Notes: generated by a model from the sequence alone, not told the origin. A stretch of DNA of 64,000 nucleotides from Methylocaldum szegediense (GCF_949769195.1 NZ_OX458333.1:2976001-3040000), one strand, 5' to 3'. Positions 30,253 through 40,498 are shown, numbered from the stretch's first letter. Program-made: numbers and translations.

Positions 30253-31356
30253 TCAAAGGCGCATAGGCATGACGATGAATTTGAACTGCCTGTCCTCGCA
30301 ATCTTCGATTAGGCAGCTGTTGGCGCTCTCGGTGAAGGATAGCTTGACGCTTTCGGAGTCCACATTGTTGACGGCATCCAAGAGATAGGACGCATTGAAT
30401 CCGACCGAAACTCCCTTGCCGTTCAGTTCGACCGCAATCCATTCTTCGGCCTCTTCGTGCTCAGGATTCTGGGCTTTGAGGCACATCGTTCCTTCTTCGC
30501 TGACTTCCATGCTGACACCCCGGTATTTTTCGTTCGACAATACAGAGACGCGCGTCAACGCCCCCTTGAATGCGGTCTTTTCAACGAGGACCACTCGCGT
30601 CAAATCACGCGGCATCACACGCTGATAATCCGGAAATCTCCCTTCGATCAACTTAGCGGCAAAGCGAACTGTTCCCAGATCGACGCGCAGACTGTTGGGT
30701 GCGATTTGAATCGTGACCGGATTCTCTCCCTCGTCCAACAACCGATTCAATTCCAGTATGCCCTTTCTGGGAACGATGATCTGTCGTCCCTCTTCCGGCC
30801 CGTTCTCCAGCGGCTGCTCGAAATACGCCAGACGATGTCCGTCCGACGAAACCGCTCGAAGCATTTGGGCATCCAAATCCAGCAACAATCCGTTCAGATA
30901 ATAACGAACGTCTTGTTGCGCCATCGCGAAGATGGTCTTTTCGAGTGCACGTTTCAAGCAATCGCGAGGAACAGCAACCTCGACTTCCGGCGTTCCCGCC
31001 TCGAACTCCGGATAATTTTCCGCCGGCAGGGTGCTCAAATTGAAACGGCTGGATCCGCACTGGATTACGAATTTTTCTTGCCTGCACTCGAGATTGACCA
31101 CGCTTTTCTCCGGCAGAAGGCGGAAAATATCCAGGAACTTGCGCGCCGGCACCGTAACCGAGCCCGCCTCGCCACTTTCTACTAGTGCTTTGGTAACCAG
31201 CTGGACTTCCAAATCCGTACCCGTCAGCTCCAAAACGCCATCGGAAAGCTTCAGAAGCACGTTGGACAGAATCGGCAGGGTTTGGCGTCGTTCGATGACG
31301 CCGACCACCTGCTGCAAGGGGGTCAGCAAATTCTCCCGGCTTATCGTGAACTTCAT
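30253..31356 (-). CDS. dnaN: DNA polymerase III sliding clamp (beta)
   Basis: Ring-shaped processivity clamp of the replicase. The 367 residues begin MKFTISRENLLTPLQQVVGV and end FKFIVMPMRL, the signature C-terminal tail lining the partner-binding pocket. The characteristic RQTLPILSNVLL (24-35) and the segments ENYPEFEAGTPEVEVA and EGRFPDYQRVMPRD are present. It is second in the operon, 74 nt after dnaA. Confidence 0.97.
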   Translation of the reverse strand: MKFTISRENLLTPLQQVVGVIERRQTLPILSNVLLKLSDGVLELTGTDLEVQLVTKALVESGEAGSVTVPARKFLDIFRLLPEKSVVNLECRQEKFVIQCGSSRFNLSTLPAENYPEFEAGTPEVEVAVPRDCLKRALEKTIFAMAQQDVRYYLNGLLLDLDAQMLRAVSSDGHRLAYFEQPLENGPEEGRQIIVPRKGILELNRLLDEGENPVTIQIAPNSLRVDLGTVRFAAKLIEGRFPDYQRVMPRDLTRVVLVEKTAFKGALTRVSVLSNEKYRGVSMEVSEEGTMCLKAQNPEHEEAEEWIAVELNGKGVSVGFNASYLLDAVNNVDSESVKLSFTESANSCLIEDCEDRQFKFIVMPMRL

Positions 31357-31430
31357 AATGAGCTCATGTGTTGGATGCTAAACGCGTTAGACCAAAGGTG
31401 CCGACACTTCAAGCCACGGCTCCGTCAGGG

Positions 31431-32756
31431 CTAGTTCGATAGGGTACGCATGAGGTTCGAGTAGTCCTCTGCAAACTTGCTATCGCTTTCTTTCAGTTCC
31501 TGGACCTTACGACACGCGTGCAAAACGGTGGTATGGTCCCGCCCGCCGAACTGCTGTCCGATTTCCGGCAAGCTGTGATTGGTCAGCTCTTTGGCCAACG
31601 CCATGGCGATTTGCCGAGGACGCGTCACCGACCGGGTCCGTTTGTTCGCAAGGAGGTCCGCCACTCGGATCTTGTAGTATTCCGCAACCGTCTTCTGGAT
31701 GTTTTCGATATTGATCATGCGATCCTGAAGCGCGATCAAATCCCTAAGCGCCTCTTTGGTAAATTCCAGCGTAATCGGCTTGCCGGTGAAGTGGGCATTG
31801 GCGATAACGCGCCGTAACGCCCCTTCCAATTCGCGGATGTTCGAGCGGATCCGCTTGCCGATAAAGAACGCCACTTCCGGCGACAAATCGACACCAGCGT
31901 GCTGTGCCTTGCTCATCAGAATTGCCACGCGGGTTTCCAAATCCGGCGGCTCGATCGCCACGGGAAGGCCCCAGCCGAAACGCGACTTCAATCGCTCTTC
32001 GAGACCCTTGATTTCCTTGGGATAACGGTCGCAGGTCAAGACTACTTGATGTTTGTTTTCCAGAAGGCTATTGAAGGTATGAAAGAATTCCTCCTGGGAT
32101 CGCTCCTTGCCGGCGAAAAACTGAATATCGTCGATCAGTAAGGCATCGACCGTCCGATAATACTCCTTGAATGCGCCGATCGCGTTATGCTGCAAGGCCT
32201 TGACCATGTCCGAAACAAAGCGTTCGGAATGCAGATAGACGATGTTGGCCGAGGCATTCGCCCGAAGAATTTCGTTCCCGATGGCGTGCATGAGATGCGT
32301 TTTGCCGAGACCTACGCCTCCGTAAATGAACAAGGGGTTGTAGGCCCGCCCGACATTTTGCGCCACCTGCATCGATGCGGCTTTCGCCAGTTGGTTGGAT
32401 TTTCCTTCTACGAAGTTGTCGAAGGTAAAGGCCGTGTTGAGGTTATTTGGAAGCCCTTTCTTGACGCTCGTCGATCGCCTGATCGTCGGCGCGATAGGAG
32501 ATGCTTCCTGCGGCTTTCGGGTGCCGATTTCCAGAACGACGTGCAGACCGGGCTGCGTCTTCTGATCTGATAAGACTTCTTCGATCTTTCCGATAAAATG
32601 CTGTTTTACCCAGTCAAGTACAAACCGGTTAGGAGCCAGCAGTTTCAGTTCCGACCCATTTTCTACTGCCTGTAAGGGCCTGATCCAGGTGTTGAACTGT
32701 TGCGGGGGCAGCTCGCCTTCGAGCTTCCTCATGCACTGATTCCACAGCGCGCTCAT
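31431..32756 (-). CDS. dnaA: chromosomal replication initiator DnaA
   Basis: Initiator ATPase that binds and opens oriC. The 441-residue protein has domain I ([20 protein letters not shown]), linker II (about 85-110) and AAA+ with [19 protein letters not shown] and [20 protein letters not shown]. Its C-terminal DNA-binding HTH signature is [19 protein letters not shown]. It heads the dnaA-dnaN-recF-gyrB cluster and diverges from rpmH across a 184-nt region with DnaA boxes. Confidence 0.98.
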   Translation of the reverse strand: MSALWNQCMRKLEGELPPQQFNTWIRPLQAVENGSELKLLAPNRFVLDWVKQHFIGKIEEVLSDQKTQPGLHVVLEIGTRKPQEASPIAPTIRRSTSVKKGLPNNLNTAFTFDNFVEGKSNQLAKAASMQVAQNVGRAYNPLFIYGGVGLGKTHLMHAIGNEILRANASANIVYLHSERFVSDMVKALQHNAIGAFKEYYRTVDALLIDDIQFFAGKERSQEEFFHTFNSLLENKHQVVLTCDRYPKEIKGLEERLKSRFGWGLPVAIEPPDLETRVAILMSKAQHAGVDLSPEVAFFIGKRIRSNIRELEGALRRVIANAHFTGKPITLEFTKEALRDLIALQDRMINIENIQKTVAEYYKIRVADLLANKRTRSVTRPRQIAMALAKELTNHSLPEIGQQFGGRDHTTVLHACRKVQELKESDSKFAEDYSNLMRTLSN

Positions 32757-32940
32757 GGTGCGACTCCCTTATCGTACTCGAGGAATAGAACATAAGGCAT
32801 AGACGATAGATGCGTGAGCGCTTCAACGGAATTGGTTATCATACCGTAAGACGCGACTTATCCACAGCATTGACACGCTATCCACACTAAATTACGATGC
32901 ATAGCTTTGTATTTTCTTTGCGGAATTCAACAGGTGCCTT
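32757..32940. other. dnaA-rpmH intergenic region, candidate oriC part
   Basis: Contains the consensus DnaA box TTATCCACA (32858-32866), a one-mismatch box CTATCCACA (32878-32886) and a weaker TTATCATAC (32836-32844). At 184 bp with few boxes it may be an auxiliary or dnaA-autoregulatory cluster rather than the whole origin. No AT-rich unwinding element of tandem 13-mers is obvious. Confidence 0.6.
32870..32898 (+). promoter_or_regulatory. rpmH promoter with DnaA box in its spacer
   Basis: TTGACA (32870-32875), a 17-nt spacer and TACGAT (32893-32898) form a near-consensus sigma-70 promoter for rpmH-rnpA. The one-mismatch DnaA box at 32878-32886 lies in the spacer, so bound DnaA could block the promoter. 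Confidence 0.65.
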
Positions 32941-33075
32941 ATGAAAAGAACCTATCAGCCCAGCAAGATCAAGCGTGCTCGTACCCACGGCTTTCGCGCG
33001 CGTATGAAAACCCGCGGCGGACGTTTGGTTCTGAGTGCGCGCCGTGCAAAAGGTCGCAAACGGCTTACCGTCTGA
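32941..33075 (+). CDS. rpmH: 50S ribosomal protein L34
   Basis: 44-residue very basic protein [20 protein letters not shown], continuing to [11 protein letters not shown], the universal L34 sequence. It starts the rpmH-rnpA-yidD-yidC-mnmE operon next to the dnaA region. The rnpA start codon follows 3 nt after its stop. Confidence 0.97.
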   Translation: MKRTYQPSKIKRARTHGFRARMKTRGGRLVLSARRAKGRKRLTV

Positions 33076-33078
33076 CGT

Positions 33079-33474
33079 TTGGCGTCGCCTCGCTACGGCT
33101 TCCCCCGAACGCGCCGCTTAAGTAGCGCCGCCGATTTTCAGCGCGTTTTCGAGCAGCCCTGCAAGTCTGCAGACCAATACTTAACCGTGCTCGCGCGAAC
33201 CAACGGTCGTGACTATCCGCGCCTCGGGTTGGCAATCGCCAGACGACAAATCCGTAACGCTGCCGATCGCAACCGTATTAAGCGTATCATCCGCGAAAGT
33301 TTCCGTTTACGGCAGCCTCTGCTCGGCGGAATCGATTTTGTGGTCATGGCGCGCAGCGCCGCAAGTCAGGCAGACCATGAAACACTCCGACGCTCTTTGC
33401 ATAAGCACTGGGAAAACCTGGTGAGGCGATGCAAGCCATCTTGGTCTTCCTCATCAGATTCTATCAGTACCTGA
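33079..33474 (+). CDS. rnpA: ribonuclease P protein component
   Basis: Protein subunit of RNase P, which matures tRNA 5' ends with the M1 RNA. The 131 residues open (M)[13 protein letters not shown], with the RNA-binding signature [25 protein letters not shown]. The only start in frame is TTG at 33079, 3 nt after the rpmH stop, so coupling to rpmH is probable. Its 3' end overlaps yidD by 46 nt, a long but recurring overlap in this operon type. Confidence 0.94.
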   Translation: MASPRYGFPRTRRLSSAADFQRVFEQPCKSADQYLTVLARTNGRDYPRLGLAIARRQIRNAADRNRIKRIIRESFRLRQPLLGGIDFVVMARSAASQADHETLRRSLHKHWENLVRRCKPSWSSSSDSIST

Positions 33475-33653
33475 TTAGTCCTTGGGTGGGGCAGCATTGC
33501 CGTTTCCACCCGACGTGCTCCAGTTACGCCTTGACCGCCATTCAGCGGTTCGGACCTCTTAGGGGATCTTATCTTGCCGTAAGGCGACTGCTGCGATGCC
33601 ATCCATGGCATGAAGGCGGTTTCGATCCCGTCCCAGACCAATTCGGAAAATAA
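33429..33653 (+). CDS. yidD: membrane protein insertion efficiency factor
   Basis: 74-residue YidD, which assists YidC/Sec membrane-protein insertion. The family signature is complete: [20 protein letters not shown], then [12 protein letters not shown], and [18 protein letters not shown]. It overlaps the end of rnpA and is followed 2 nt later by yidC, the conserved arrangement. Confidence 0.96.
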   Translation: MQAILVFLIRFYQYLISPWVGQHCRFHPTCSSYALTAIQRFGPLRGSYLAVRRLLRCHPWHEGGFDPVPDQFGK

Positions 33654-33655
33654 GA

Positions 33656-35290
33656 ATGGATAATTTAAGGTTCGTTCTCTTCGTCTTATTCGTATTTCTC
33701 AGCTTCATGCTATGGCAGCAATGGCAGGTGGATTACGGGCCCAAGCCTGAACCCACGGCGCAGACCGAGCCGACGGTGCCGGCCGCGCCTGGCGACGTAC
33801 CCGAGGCCACTCGGAGCGTCGACGACATCGCCAAGACCCCTGAATCCACGGTTGCGGCCGTCGAACATCCGCGCGTCACCGTTACGACCGATGTCATACG
33901 CGCCGAGATCGACACCAAGGGCGGCGATCTGCGCATACTCGATCTACTCGAATATCCCCAGAGCAAGGACCATCCCGATCAGCCGGTTCGGCTGTTCAAT
34001 GACCAAGACCAATTTTTCATTGCACAAAGCGGTTTCCTAGGGGAAGAAACCCAGGCCCCGACCCATCACAGTATCTGGCGTGCCGAAGCCGACACGTACA
34101 CTCTGGCAGAAGGCCAAGACACCCTGCGCGTCCCTTTCACCTGGACCAATGACCAGGGCGTCAGAATTACCAAGACTTTGATCTTCGCCAAAGGCAGCTA
34201 TCTGATAGAACTTGAGCAACAGGTCGTCAACCAGTCCGGAACCGACTGGAAAGGGCGCCAATATGTTCAATTGCAGCGCAAGAATCCCGAAAACCAAAGC
34301 GAAGAATCTTTCGTTCGGACTTATACCGGAGGCGTACTGTACACCCCGGAAGACAAGTACGAAAAGATCACGTTTAAGGACATGGCCGACTCGAACCTGA
34401 ACCGGAAAGCCAAGGACGGCTGGATTGCCATGATCCAGCACTATTTCCTTGCCGCTTGGATTCCGAGCGCGGGCGAAGAGCACAGCTTCTACACCAAAGC
34501 CCTCTCCGACGATCATTTCGTCATCGGGACCTATTCGCCCATGCTTGACGTCAAGCCGGGCGAAGAAAAAGTCTTCAAAGCGCAGCTGTTCGCGGGTCCT
34601 AAGCTTCAGCGCGTCCTGGAGAAAACCGCTCCCGGCCTGGAGCTGACGGTGGATTATGGTTCCTTGACCATCATCGCGAAACCCATTTTCTGGCTGCTGG
34701 AGCAGTTCCACAAGCTCTTCAATAATTGGGGATGGGCGATCGTTTTCGTCACCATCACGCTAAAGGCCTTGTTCTATAAGTTGTCGCAAGCCAGCTACCG
34801 TTCCATGGCCAAAATGCGTAAGCTCCAGCCCAAGCTTCAACAGCTCAAGGAACGCTACGCGGACGATAAGCAGAAATTCAACATGGCGTTGATGGAGCTG
34901 TATCGGAAGGAAAAGGTAAATCCGCTGGGAGGCTGTCTGCCCATTCTCGTCCAGATCCCCGTGTTCATCGCCCTGTACTGGGTTCTGATCGAAAGCGTGG
35001 AAATGCGTCAGGCACCGTTCATCCTTTGGCTGAACGATCTCTCGGCCAAAGATCCTTACTTCATTCTCCCGCTGATCATGGGCGTCTCTATGTACATCCA
35101 GCAGAAGCTCAATCCGCCACCGACCGATCCGGTGCAGGCCAAGGTGATGCAGTTCTTCCCGCTTATTTTCACCGGCTTCTTCGCCTTTTTCCCTTCGGGA
35201 CTCGTGCTTTACTGGGTGGTCAACAACATTCTGTCCATTCTCCAGCAGTGGCACATCACCCGACAGATCGAACGGAGCGCCCACGCTTAG
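33656..35290 (+). CDS. yidC: membrane protein insertase YidC
   Basis: Inner-membrane insertase/chaperone for membrane proteins. The 544-residue gammaproteobacterial form has TM1 at MDNLRFVLFVLFVFLSFMLW, a Pro/Thr-rich linker, and a large periplasmic beta domain (about 60-330). The conserved C-terminal five-helix core runs from GWAIVFVTITLKALFYKLSQ through CLPILVQIPVFIALYWVL to LVLYWVVNNILSILQQWH. The conserved Arg-containing core follows ASYRSMAKMRKLQPK. Confidence 0.97.
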   Translation: MDNLRFVLFVLFVFLSFMLWQQWQVDYGPKPEPTAQTEPTVPAAPGDVPEATRSVDDIAKTPESTVAAVEHPRVTVTTDVIRAEIDTKGGDLRILDLLEYPQSKDHPDQPVRLFNDQDQFFIAQSGFLGEETQAPTHHSIWRAEADTYTLAEGQDTLRVPFTWTNDQGVRITKTLIFAKGSYLIELEQQVVNQSGTDWKGRQYVQLQRKNPENQSEESFVRTYTGGVLYTPEDKYEKITFKDMADSNLNRKAKDGWIAMIQHYFLAAWIPSAGEEHSFYTKALSDDHFVIGTYSPMLDVKPGEEKVFKAQLFAGPKLQRVLEKTAPGLELTVDYGSLTIIAKPIFWLLEQFHKLFNNWGWAIVFVTITLKALFYKLSQASYRSMAKMRKLQPKLQQLKERYADDKQKFNMALMELYRKEKVNPLGGCLPILVQIPVFIALYWVLIESVEMRQAPFILWLNDLSAKDPYFILPLIMGVSMYIQQKLNPPPTDPVQAKVMQFFPLIFTGFFAFFPSGLVLYWVVNNILSILQQWHITRQIERSAHA

Positions 35291-35414
35291 TACGCTCTAC
35301 AGCGAGATACGGTCGGCCACCTAGGTCGGCCGCGTGCTTCTTGCCTTATGACGGCACACTACGCCCCTCTTCCCACTTTGAGCCGGAACGACTATTGGTT
35401 CCGGTGTCCATACA

Positions 35415-36761
35415 ATGAACATCTCATCCCGAGACACTATAGCCGCCATTGCCACGCCTCCAGGCCGAGGCGGCATCGGCGTGATCCGTCTCTCGGGTGA
35501 TGAGGTTCGAACCATAATGCGCGAGCTTCTCCGCAAGGAACTCCAGCCGCGCTACGCCCACTATGGTCACTTTTACGACCGGGACGGTTCGGTTCTCGAT
35601 ACCGGTATCGCTTTGTTCTTTTCTTCGCCGCATTCGTTCACCGGTGAAGACGTCCTCGAGTTACACGCGCACGGCAGCCCGGTCCTCCTCGACCTGCTGC
35701 TCCGCCGCGTTCTGGATTTGGGCGCTCGATTGGCACGGCCGGGAGAGTTCAGCGAACGAGCCTTCCTCAACGACAAGATCGATCTGGCGCAGGCCGAAGC
35801 CATCGCCGATCTGATCGAAAGTACGACCGAGCAGGCCGCCCGATCCGCCCAACGCTCTCTTCAAGGTGAGTTCTCCACCCGCATCCACCAATTGGTCGAA
35901 GACTTGATCGAGCTCAGGCAGTACGTGGAAGCATCCATAGACTTCGTGGACGAGGACATCGATTTCCTGTCCGAAGGCCGTATCGCCGAAAAACTCTCGG
36001 ATTTGCGCGCGACTCTTCGGCATATCCGCCACTCCGCGCGGCAAGGTTGTTTGTTGCGTGAAGGCATGACAGTCGTCATCGTCGGCCGCCCGAACGCGGG
36101 AAAATCCAGCCTTCTCAATCGGTTGGCCGAACGCGAAGCCGCCATCGTCACCGAGATCGCCGGTACGACCCGCGATACCTTGCGCGAACATATCCAGATC
36201 GACGGCATGCCTCTCCATCTTGTGGACACCGCGGGCCTCCGGGAAAGCGAGGACGTCGTCGAGCGCGAAGGCATCCGCCGCGCGCGGGACGAGATTCATA
36301 AGGCCGACCGATTATTGCTTTTGATCGATGACTCCAGCCCGGAAGAGGGTGAAGCCCTGCTTTCCAGCCTTCCCGCGGAGATCCCGGTTACCCGCGTCTA
36401 CAACAAGATCGATCTCACCGGAAAACCGGCCGGCTTCGTCGAAGACCGCCGCGGTCCCGCGGTATATCTTTCCGCCAAGACCGGCGAGGGGATTGTGCAC
36501 CTCAAAACACACCTCAAAACTTCGATGGGCTACGACAGCGAGGCGGACGATATCTTTATTGCCCGCCGCCGTCATCTTGATGCGCTCAGCCGAGCCGAGA
36601 GCTTCATCGAGAGCGCGGAATCCCAGCTCAAGATCCGCGCCGCCGAACTGGTCGCCGAAGATCTCCGCGAAGCCCAAACCGCCCTGTCGGAAATCACCGG
36701 CGAGTTCACCAGTGAAGACCTCTTGAGCCGGATATTCTCGAGCTTTTGTATCGGCAAGTGA
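35415..36761 (+). CDS. mnmE: tRNA modification GTPase MnmE
   Basis: With MnmG, installs carboxymethylaminomethyl at U34 of certain tRNAs. The 448 residues have the folate-binding N-domain ([20 protein letters not shown]), helical domain and an inserted G domain with [19 protein letters not shown] and [20 protein letters not shown], then NKID. The C-terminal CIGK is the conserved Cys-x-Gly-Lys. All GTPase motifs are intact. It is the last gene of the rpmH operon. Confidence 0.97.
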   Translation: MNISSRDTIAAIATPPGRGGIGVIRLSGDEVRTIMRELLRKELQPRYAHYGHFYDRDGSVLDTGIALFFSSPHSFTGEDVLELHAHGSPVLLDLLLRRVLDLGARLARPGEFSERAFLNDKIDLAQAEAIADLIESTTEQAARSAQRSLQGEFSTRIHQLVEDLIELRQYVEASIDFVDEDIDFLSEGRIAEKLSDLRATLRHIRHSARQGCLLREGMTVVIVGRPNAGKSSLLNRLAEREAAIVTEIAGTTRDTLREHIQIDGMPLHLVDTAGLRESEDVVEREGIRRARDEIHKADRLLLLIDDSSPEEGEALLSSLPAEIPVTRVYNKIDLTGKPAGFVEDRRGPAVYLSAKTGEGIVHLKTHLKTSMGYDSEADDIFIARRRHLDALSRAESFIESAESQLKIRAAELVAEDLREAQTALSEITGEFTSEDLLSRIFSSFCIGK

Positions 36762-36845
36762 GCCCAGGCCATGCTCGAGCGCTGATCTCGTCTCAAGACG
36801 GCAATCCCAAAAACCAGCGCACACTGACAGAGACCAAGGGAAGAT

Positions 36846-38147
36846 ATGTCTTTATTTGCGTCCACGAGCTCGGCTCTTCGTTATCGCGACTTTTCGTTTT
36901 ATCTGTGCGCCCGGTTTTTCGGGGCGGTCGCAGTACAAATGCAGAGCGTGGCCGTAGGCTGGCAAGTCTATTCATTGACCGGCGAGGCACTCGACCTCGG
37001 ACTCATCGGCCTCGCTCAATTCCTGCCCTTCGTACCGCTGGTGTTGATCGCCGGCCAGATGGCGGATCGCTTCGACCGCCGCCGCATCATCACGCTCTGC
37101 TACGCCGTAGAAATGCTGTGCGGCCTGTTGTTGATCGGATTCACCATAACAGGGCTAAAGATCGTTTGGCCGGTATTTGCCGTCATGGCGCTTTACGGGT
37201 CGGCGCGAGCCTTCATGATGCCGTCCAGCCAAGCGATCGTCATTAATCTGGTGCCTGCCGAAGCTTTCGGCAATGCCGTCGCGCTCAGTTCCTCCAGCTT
37301 TCAACTGGCGGTGATCCTAGGTCCCGCGCTCGGCGGCCTACTCTATCTGGCGGGGCCTCTGACCGTTTACACGACAGTATCAGCGCTGCTTGGACTTTCC
37401 GCTGTCTTGATGCTTTCGATGCGCGGTTTTCCTCGCCGAACCGAGCGTCGGGAGCCCGTTAGTTGGGACAGCATTTTGGACGGTTTGCGGTTCGTGCGAT
37501 CACGTCCCACCGTATTCGGCGCCATTTCGCTCGACCTGTTCGCCGTTCTGTTCGGCGGCGCCACGGCTTTGCTGCCTGCTTATGCCAGCGAAATTCTGCA
37601 CGTCGGTCCGACCGGGCTCGGCCTGCTTCGCACCGCACCGGGAGCCGGCGCCGCCCTGACGGCTTTGCTGCTTGCCTTTACCCCCATCTCCCGGTACGTC
37701 GGGCGATGGATGTTCGGCGGGGTTGCTGTGTTTGGAGCTGCCGTCATCGTGCTCGGTCTGTCTACCAGTTTTCCTCTGTCGCTGTTTGCGCTTTTCCTAC
37801 TGGGTGCCGGAGATATGGTCAGCGTTTACATCCGCCACCTGCTGGTTCAGCTTGAAACCCCCGACGCCATTCGTGGACGGGTGAGCGCCGTCAACTCGGT
37901 TTTCATCGGCGCTTCCAACGAACTGGGCGAGTTCGAATCCGGTCTCACCGCCGCATGGTTCGGACTCATCCCCGCGATCATCGTCGGAGGAGCGGTCACA
38001 CTGGCCGTCGCTATCGTTTGGATGTACGCGTTTCCCGAGTTGCGAACGATGGATCGATTTCCACCTCCTGTTGGCGAAACGCCATCTTTCGAGAAAGGTC
38101 ATGGCAGCAAGCCACGAAACCGCGCGGGCAAAGGGCGAGGTTCTTGA
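36846..38147 (+). CDS. MFS transporter, EntS/DHA3-type exporter
   Basis: 433-residue major facilitator protein with about 12 hydrophobic helices. MFS signature motif A is visible as GQMADRFDRRRIITLCYAVE. Other landmarks are YGSARAFMMPSSQAIVINLV and ARFFGAVAVQMQSVAVGWQV, typical of the EntS-like exporter branch (siderophores, macrolides). The C-terminal tail after WMYAFPELR is hydrophilic. A good AGGGAAGA ribosome site precedes the ATG. The substrate cannot be read from sequence. Confidence 0.87.
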   Translation: MSLFASTSSALRYRDFSFYLCARFFGAVAVQMQSVAVGWQVYSLTGEALDLGLIGLAQFLPFVPLVLIAGQMADRFDRRRIITLCYAVEMLCGLLLIGFTITGLKIVWPVFAVMALYGSARAFMMPSSQAIVINLVPAEAFGNAVALSSSSFQLAVILGPALGGLLYLAGPLTVYTTVSALLGLSAVLMLSMRGFPRRTERREPVSWDSILDGLRFVRSRPTVFGAISLDLFAVLFGGATALLPAYASEILHVGPTGLGLLRTAPGAGAALTALLLAFTPISRYVGRWMFGGVAVFGAAVIVLGLSTSFPLSLFALFLLGAGDMVSVYIRHLLVQLETPDAIRGRVSAVNSVFIGASNELGEFESGLTAAWFGLIPAIIVGGAVTLAVAIVWMYAFPELRTMDRFPPPVGETPSFEKGHGSKPRNRAGKGRGS

Positions 38148-38286
38148 GTCACAGGGCGGCCGAGAGATGCTTTCCGGAACGCCGCCATAAGGAAGCCTAG
38201 ATAAAGTCCTCCGACTGGCCTGTCCTAACCCTTCTAGCTGCCTAAGGGTATGGATGGCCAGGGATATCGCTTCGGCAAGCACGTAC

Positions 38287-38311
38287 CGCCCGAAGCGGAG
38301 TTCTTCGGGCG
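38287..38311. terminator. hairpin between convergent genes
   Basis: CGCCCGAAG and CTTCGGGCG pair perfectly (9 bp) around a 7-nt loop in the 289-nt gap between the MFS gene and the convergent small secreted-protein gene. There is no T-run, so it may be a Rho-independent-like or merely processing structure. The rest of the gap holds nothing recognised. Confidence 0.4.
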
Positions 38312-38436
38312 TCGCTGGATACCACGGTCGTTTTCGAAGCCTTACACCCAAGCTCCTTAGCTAACCCCCATTGTGACTCGACTCTTATTCCCCCCGATCA
38401 TGTCGTGACCGTTACGTCGATCCGACCGTTGGGGGC

Positions 38437-38766
38437 CTATCTGAAGTAATCCCAGGGGTATTCCGGACGCAGAATCGGCCGAAAGCCGGCGGGCATAGGG
38501 AAAGGGGCCGTAACGAACTCATAGACTCCAGCCAGCTCGCGCGTCACGGTCATGCCGAGGCCGTAAGCGAGGCCGATCGGAATGCCGATCGGGCCCTGCC
38601 GTTGCGTCTCTTTGACGATGTTTCCCGGCAGTTCCAGAATACCGCAGGTCATGCCGGCCAAACCGCGGCCGAATTTCTGCGCAGCGGTCTGCGCCTGGGC
38701 TTGGGAAGTGGTTAGCAAAAGGGCTGCCAGGCAGGCACACAGAATAAATGGGCGAGTTTTATACAT
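38437..38766 (-). CDS. exosortase-system-associated TIGR04073 family protein
   Basis: 109-residue exported protein: signal peptide MYKTRPFILCACLAALLLTTS with cleavage near AQA, then KFGRGLAGMTCGILELPGNI, GLAYGLGMTVTRELAGVYEF and a Pro-rich end FRPILRPEYPWDYF. These phrases match the TIGR04073 family noted near exosortase loci. GAGGAGAAGAAA directly precedes the ATG; longer upstream reading is rejected. No exosortase gene is in the window. Function is unknown. Confidence 0.8.
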   Translation of the reverse strand: MYKTRPFILCACLAALLLTTSQAQAQTAAQKFGRGLAGMTCGILELPGNIVKETQRQGPIGIPIGLAYGLGMTVTRELAGVYEFVTAPFPMPAGFRPILRPEYPWDYFR

Positions 38767-39222
38767 TTTCTTCTCCTCGGGTTTCTGCGCTCGGGAACAG
38801 AATATCCCGGCGCAAGAGATCAGCGGGATTCTCGCCTTTTGCCGCGGCGGGGGCAAGCGAGGGCCGCCATCCGCCGCCTTCTCGTTCTTGGTCAGAGGAC
38901 GTTCTCGTATCCGATTCTTGCGGAGAAAGAACCACCGAAACGCGAATCCTCCACTGCTCGACGACACTTCCTGACGAATTCATTCAACGCGGCATTCATA
39001 AGGAGCCATAGGCAAAGGAGGGGCATTGTGCTAGAGTGCGTAAACCTGACACGTTCCTTCCGCGGCATTTGGTAATTCCTTCCTGGATCCGGCGTCGTTC
39101 GCTCCGTCCCCGAAGTCCTCGCCTCATACCTCAAGAAGTAACTCGTAGGTTTGTTCGGGGCCTCTTAAGGCCGTCTTGTTAGTCGATGTTCCGGCGCGGG
39201 CCGGAGCTGGAGTTATTTTCGA

Positions 39223-39516
39223 ATGAAAAACATTTACGTAGGTAATTTATCGTTCCAGACCACGGAAGACGAGCTTCGCAGCTTGTTTGCCCAATATGGC
39301 GAGGTTCAATCAGCGAATTTGATCACCGATCGGTTTACCGGACAATCCAAGGGCTTCGGCTTCGTCGTGATGGACAGCCGGGGTGCACAGGAAGCCATCG
39401 AAAAATTGAATCAAACGCAATTCGGCGGCCGTTCCATTACCGTAAACGAGGCTCGTCCCCGCGAAAACAACCGCGGCGGGTCCACTCAGCGCGGTGGCAA
39501 GCGTCGCGATTACTGA
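39223..39516 (+). CDS. RRM-type RNA-binding protein
   Basis: 97-residue single RRM protein with RNP2 KNIYVGNLSF and RNP1 KGFGFVVM intact and a Gly/Arg-rich tail (ENNRGGSTQRGGKRRDY). Such proteins are widespread in cyanobacteria and proteobacteria and often cold-induced; they bind single-stranded RNA. A GGAG precedes the ATG. A hairpin lies 21 nt after the stop. Confidence 0.92.
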   Translation: MKNIYVGNLSFQTTEDELRSLFAQYGEVQSANLITDRFTGQSKGFGFVVMDSRGAQEAIEKLNQTQFGGRSITVNEARPRENNRGGSTQRGGKRRDY

Positions 39517-39537
39517 CCGAGAAACGCCCCAAGGAGC

Positions 39538-39560
39538 GTTCATGCGCTATTCGCATGAAC
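39538..39560 (+). terminator. hairpin downstream of the RRM gene
   Basis: GTTCATGCG and CGCATGAAC form a perfect 9-bp stem with a 5-nt loop, 21 nt after the RRM stop codon. A T-tract is missing, so termination efficiency is uncertain. Confidence 0.5.
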
Positions 39561-40498
39561 ATGAAAGTGGGATGGGTGATGGGTAGAGTGGGGCAAAAAC
39601 CCGTCGACGGTGGATTAGTCGCTCGGCACTGCATAACCCACCGATTCGAGCTGTTTGGTGGGGTACGCCGCGCCGAACTTGGTGGAATCTCGCGAAAATG
39701 CCTGATTTGCCCTCGGAGACGCATGCCCGATTAAAAGCGAATTGTGGAAGGACCTTGCTGTGCACGCTCCGAGAGTCGTCTCGTGCCGAGCCCTAGGCCG
39801 GTTCAGGAACGGTTTCGGGATCAGCAAAAGCAAACCCGCCAACCAGTGGCTTTCGGCCACCGCGCGGGAGATAGCAGTAATCGTCAGTTATACGGGCTTA
39901 AAAGCCCGAGGTCGGGCTGAATTCCGCCCTTACCGGCTATTTGCGGATGGCCGGTTTGCGTTCGTAGGATTTAGCGCAGGTGGGAACATCCCTGTTCAGG
40001 GTCGACATCCGCTGTCATTGAAATACGAAACTTGGTCCGCTGAAGAATCTCGGATCAGAATGCCCCGCTTCCCTTCGAGACATCCCGAGTCCGTTCGGAA
40101 AATCCCTTTCCTATCGCGATATCCCTAAGATCCGTTCGCGTTCCACATCCTACACGGAATTTTCCCTATTCCGTTCGGAACCTCCTGTTCCTTGCGACAT
40201 CCCTAAGTCCCTTCGCAACATCCTAATCCTTACCGGAACGTCCGCTGTTCCGGACCTGAAACTGGAACCTTGGGGTAGCCGTGCTCCGGTTTCAGGTGGC
40301 TTCATTAAAACCGCATATGTGCCGAAGACAAATACGTACCGCTTCGTATGTACGCAAGCTTGACAAGGGGCGATGCCCAAGCGGCCGTTTTATCGGGTCT
40401 CTTTGCACTTCGGGAGAGCATCCGAGAGTCCATCTCGGTAGGTCAATAGGCCCGAGCGTGTCGCAGGGTTTTGGGACTTCTGGGATAGGATTTCAAGG
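39561..40498. other. gene-free stretch of about 0.9 kb
   Basis: No supportable coding frame: open frames such as plus 39742-40128 have no family resemblance or ribosome site. Within it, 40051-40250 is a degenerate 20-nt tandem repeat, described separately. The first 150 nt contain G-rich GGGTGGG-like phrases of the kind seen in dispersed proteobacterial repeats. Confidence 0.5.
40051..40250. repeat. degenerate 20-nt tandem repeat, about 10 units
   Basis: Units of 19-21 nt line up on the consensus CCTTCGGAACATCCCTAAGT. For example, units start at 40071, 40091, 40111, 40132, 40151, 40171, 40191, 40210 and 40230. Every unit keeps a TTCG- or CGG-like head and an ATCC/TCCC-like middle; identity between units is roughly 50-75%. 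There are no spacers, so it is not a CRISPR. Confidence 0.65.

Noticed and set aside
40051-40250. Repeat array considered as a CRISPR
   Set aside because: Units are contiguous, degenerate and 19-21 nt long, without unique spacers, and no cas genes are nearby.
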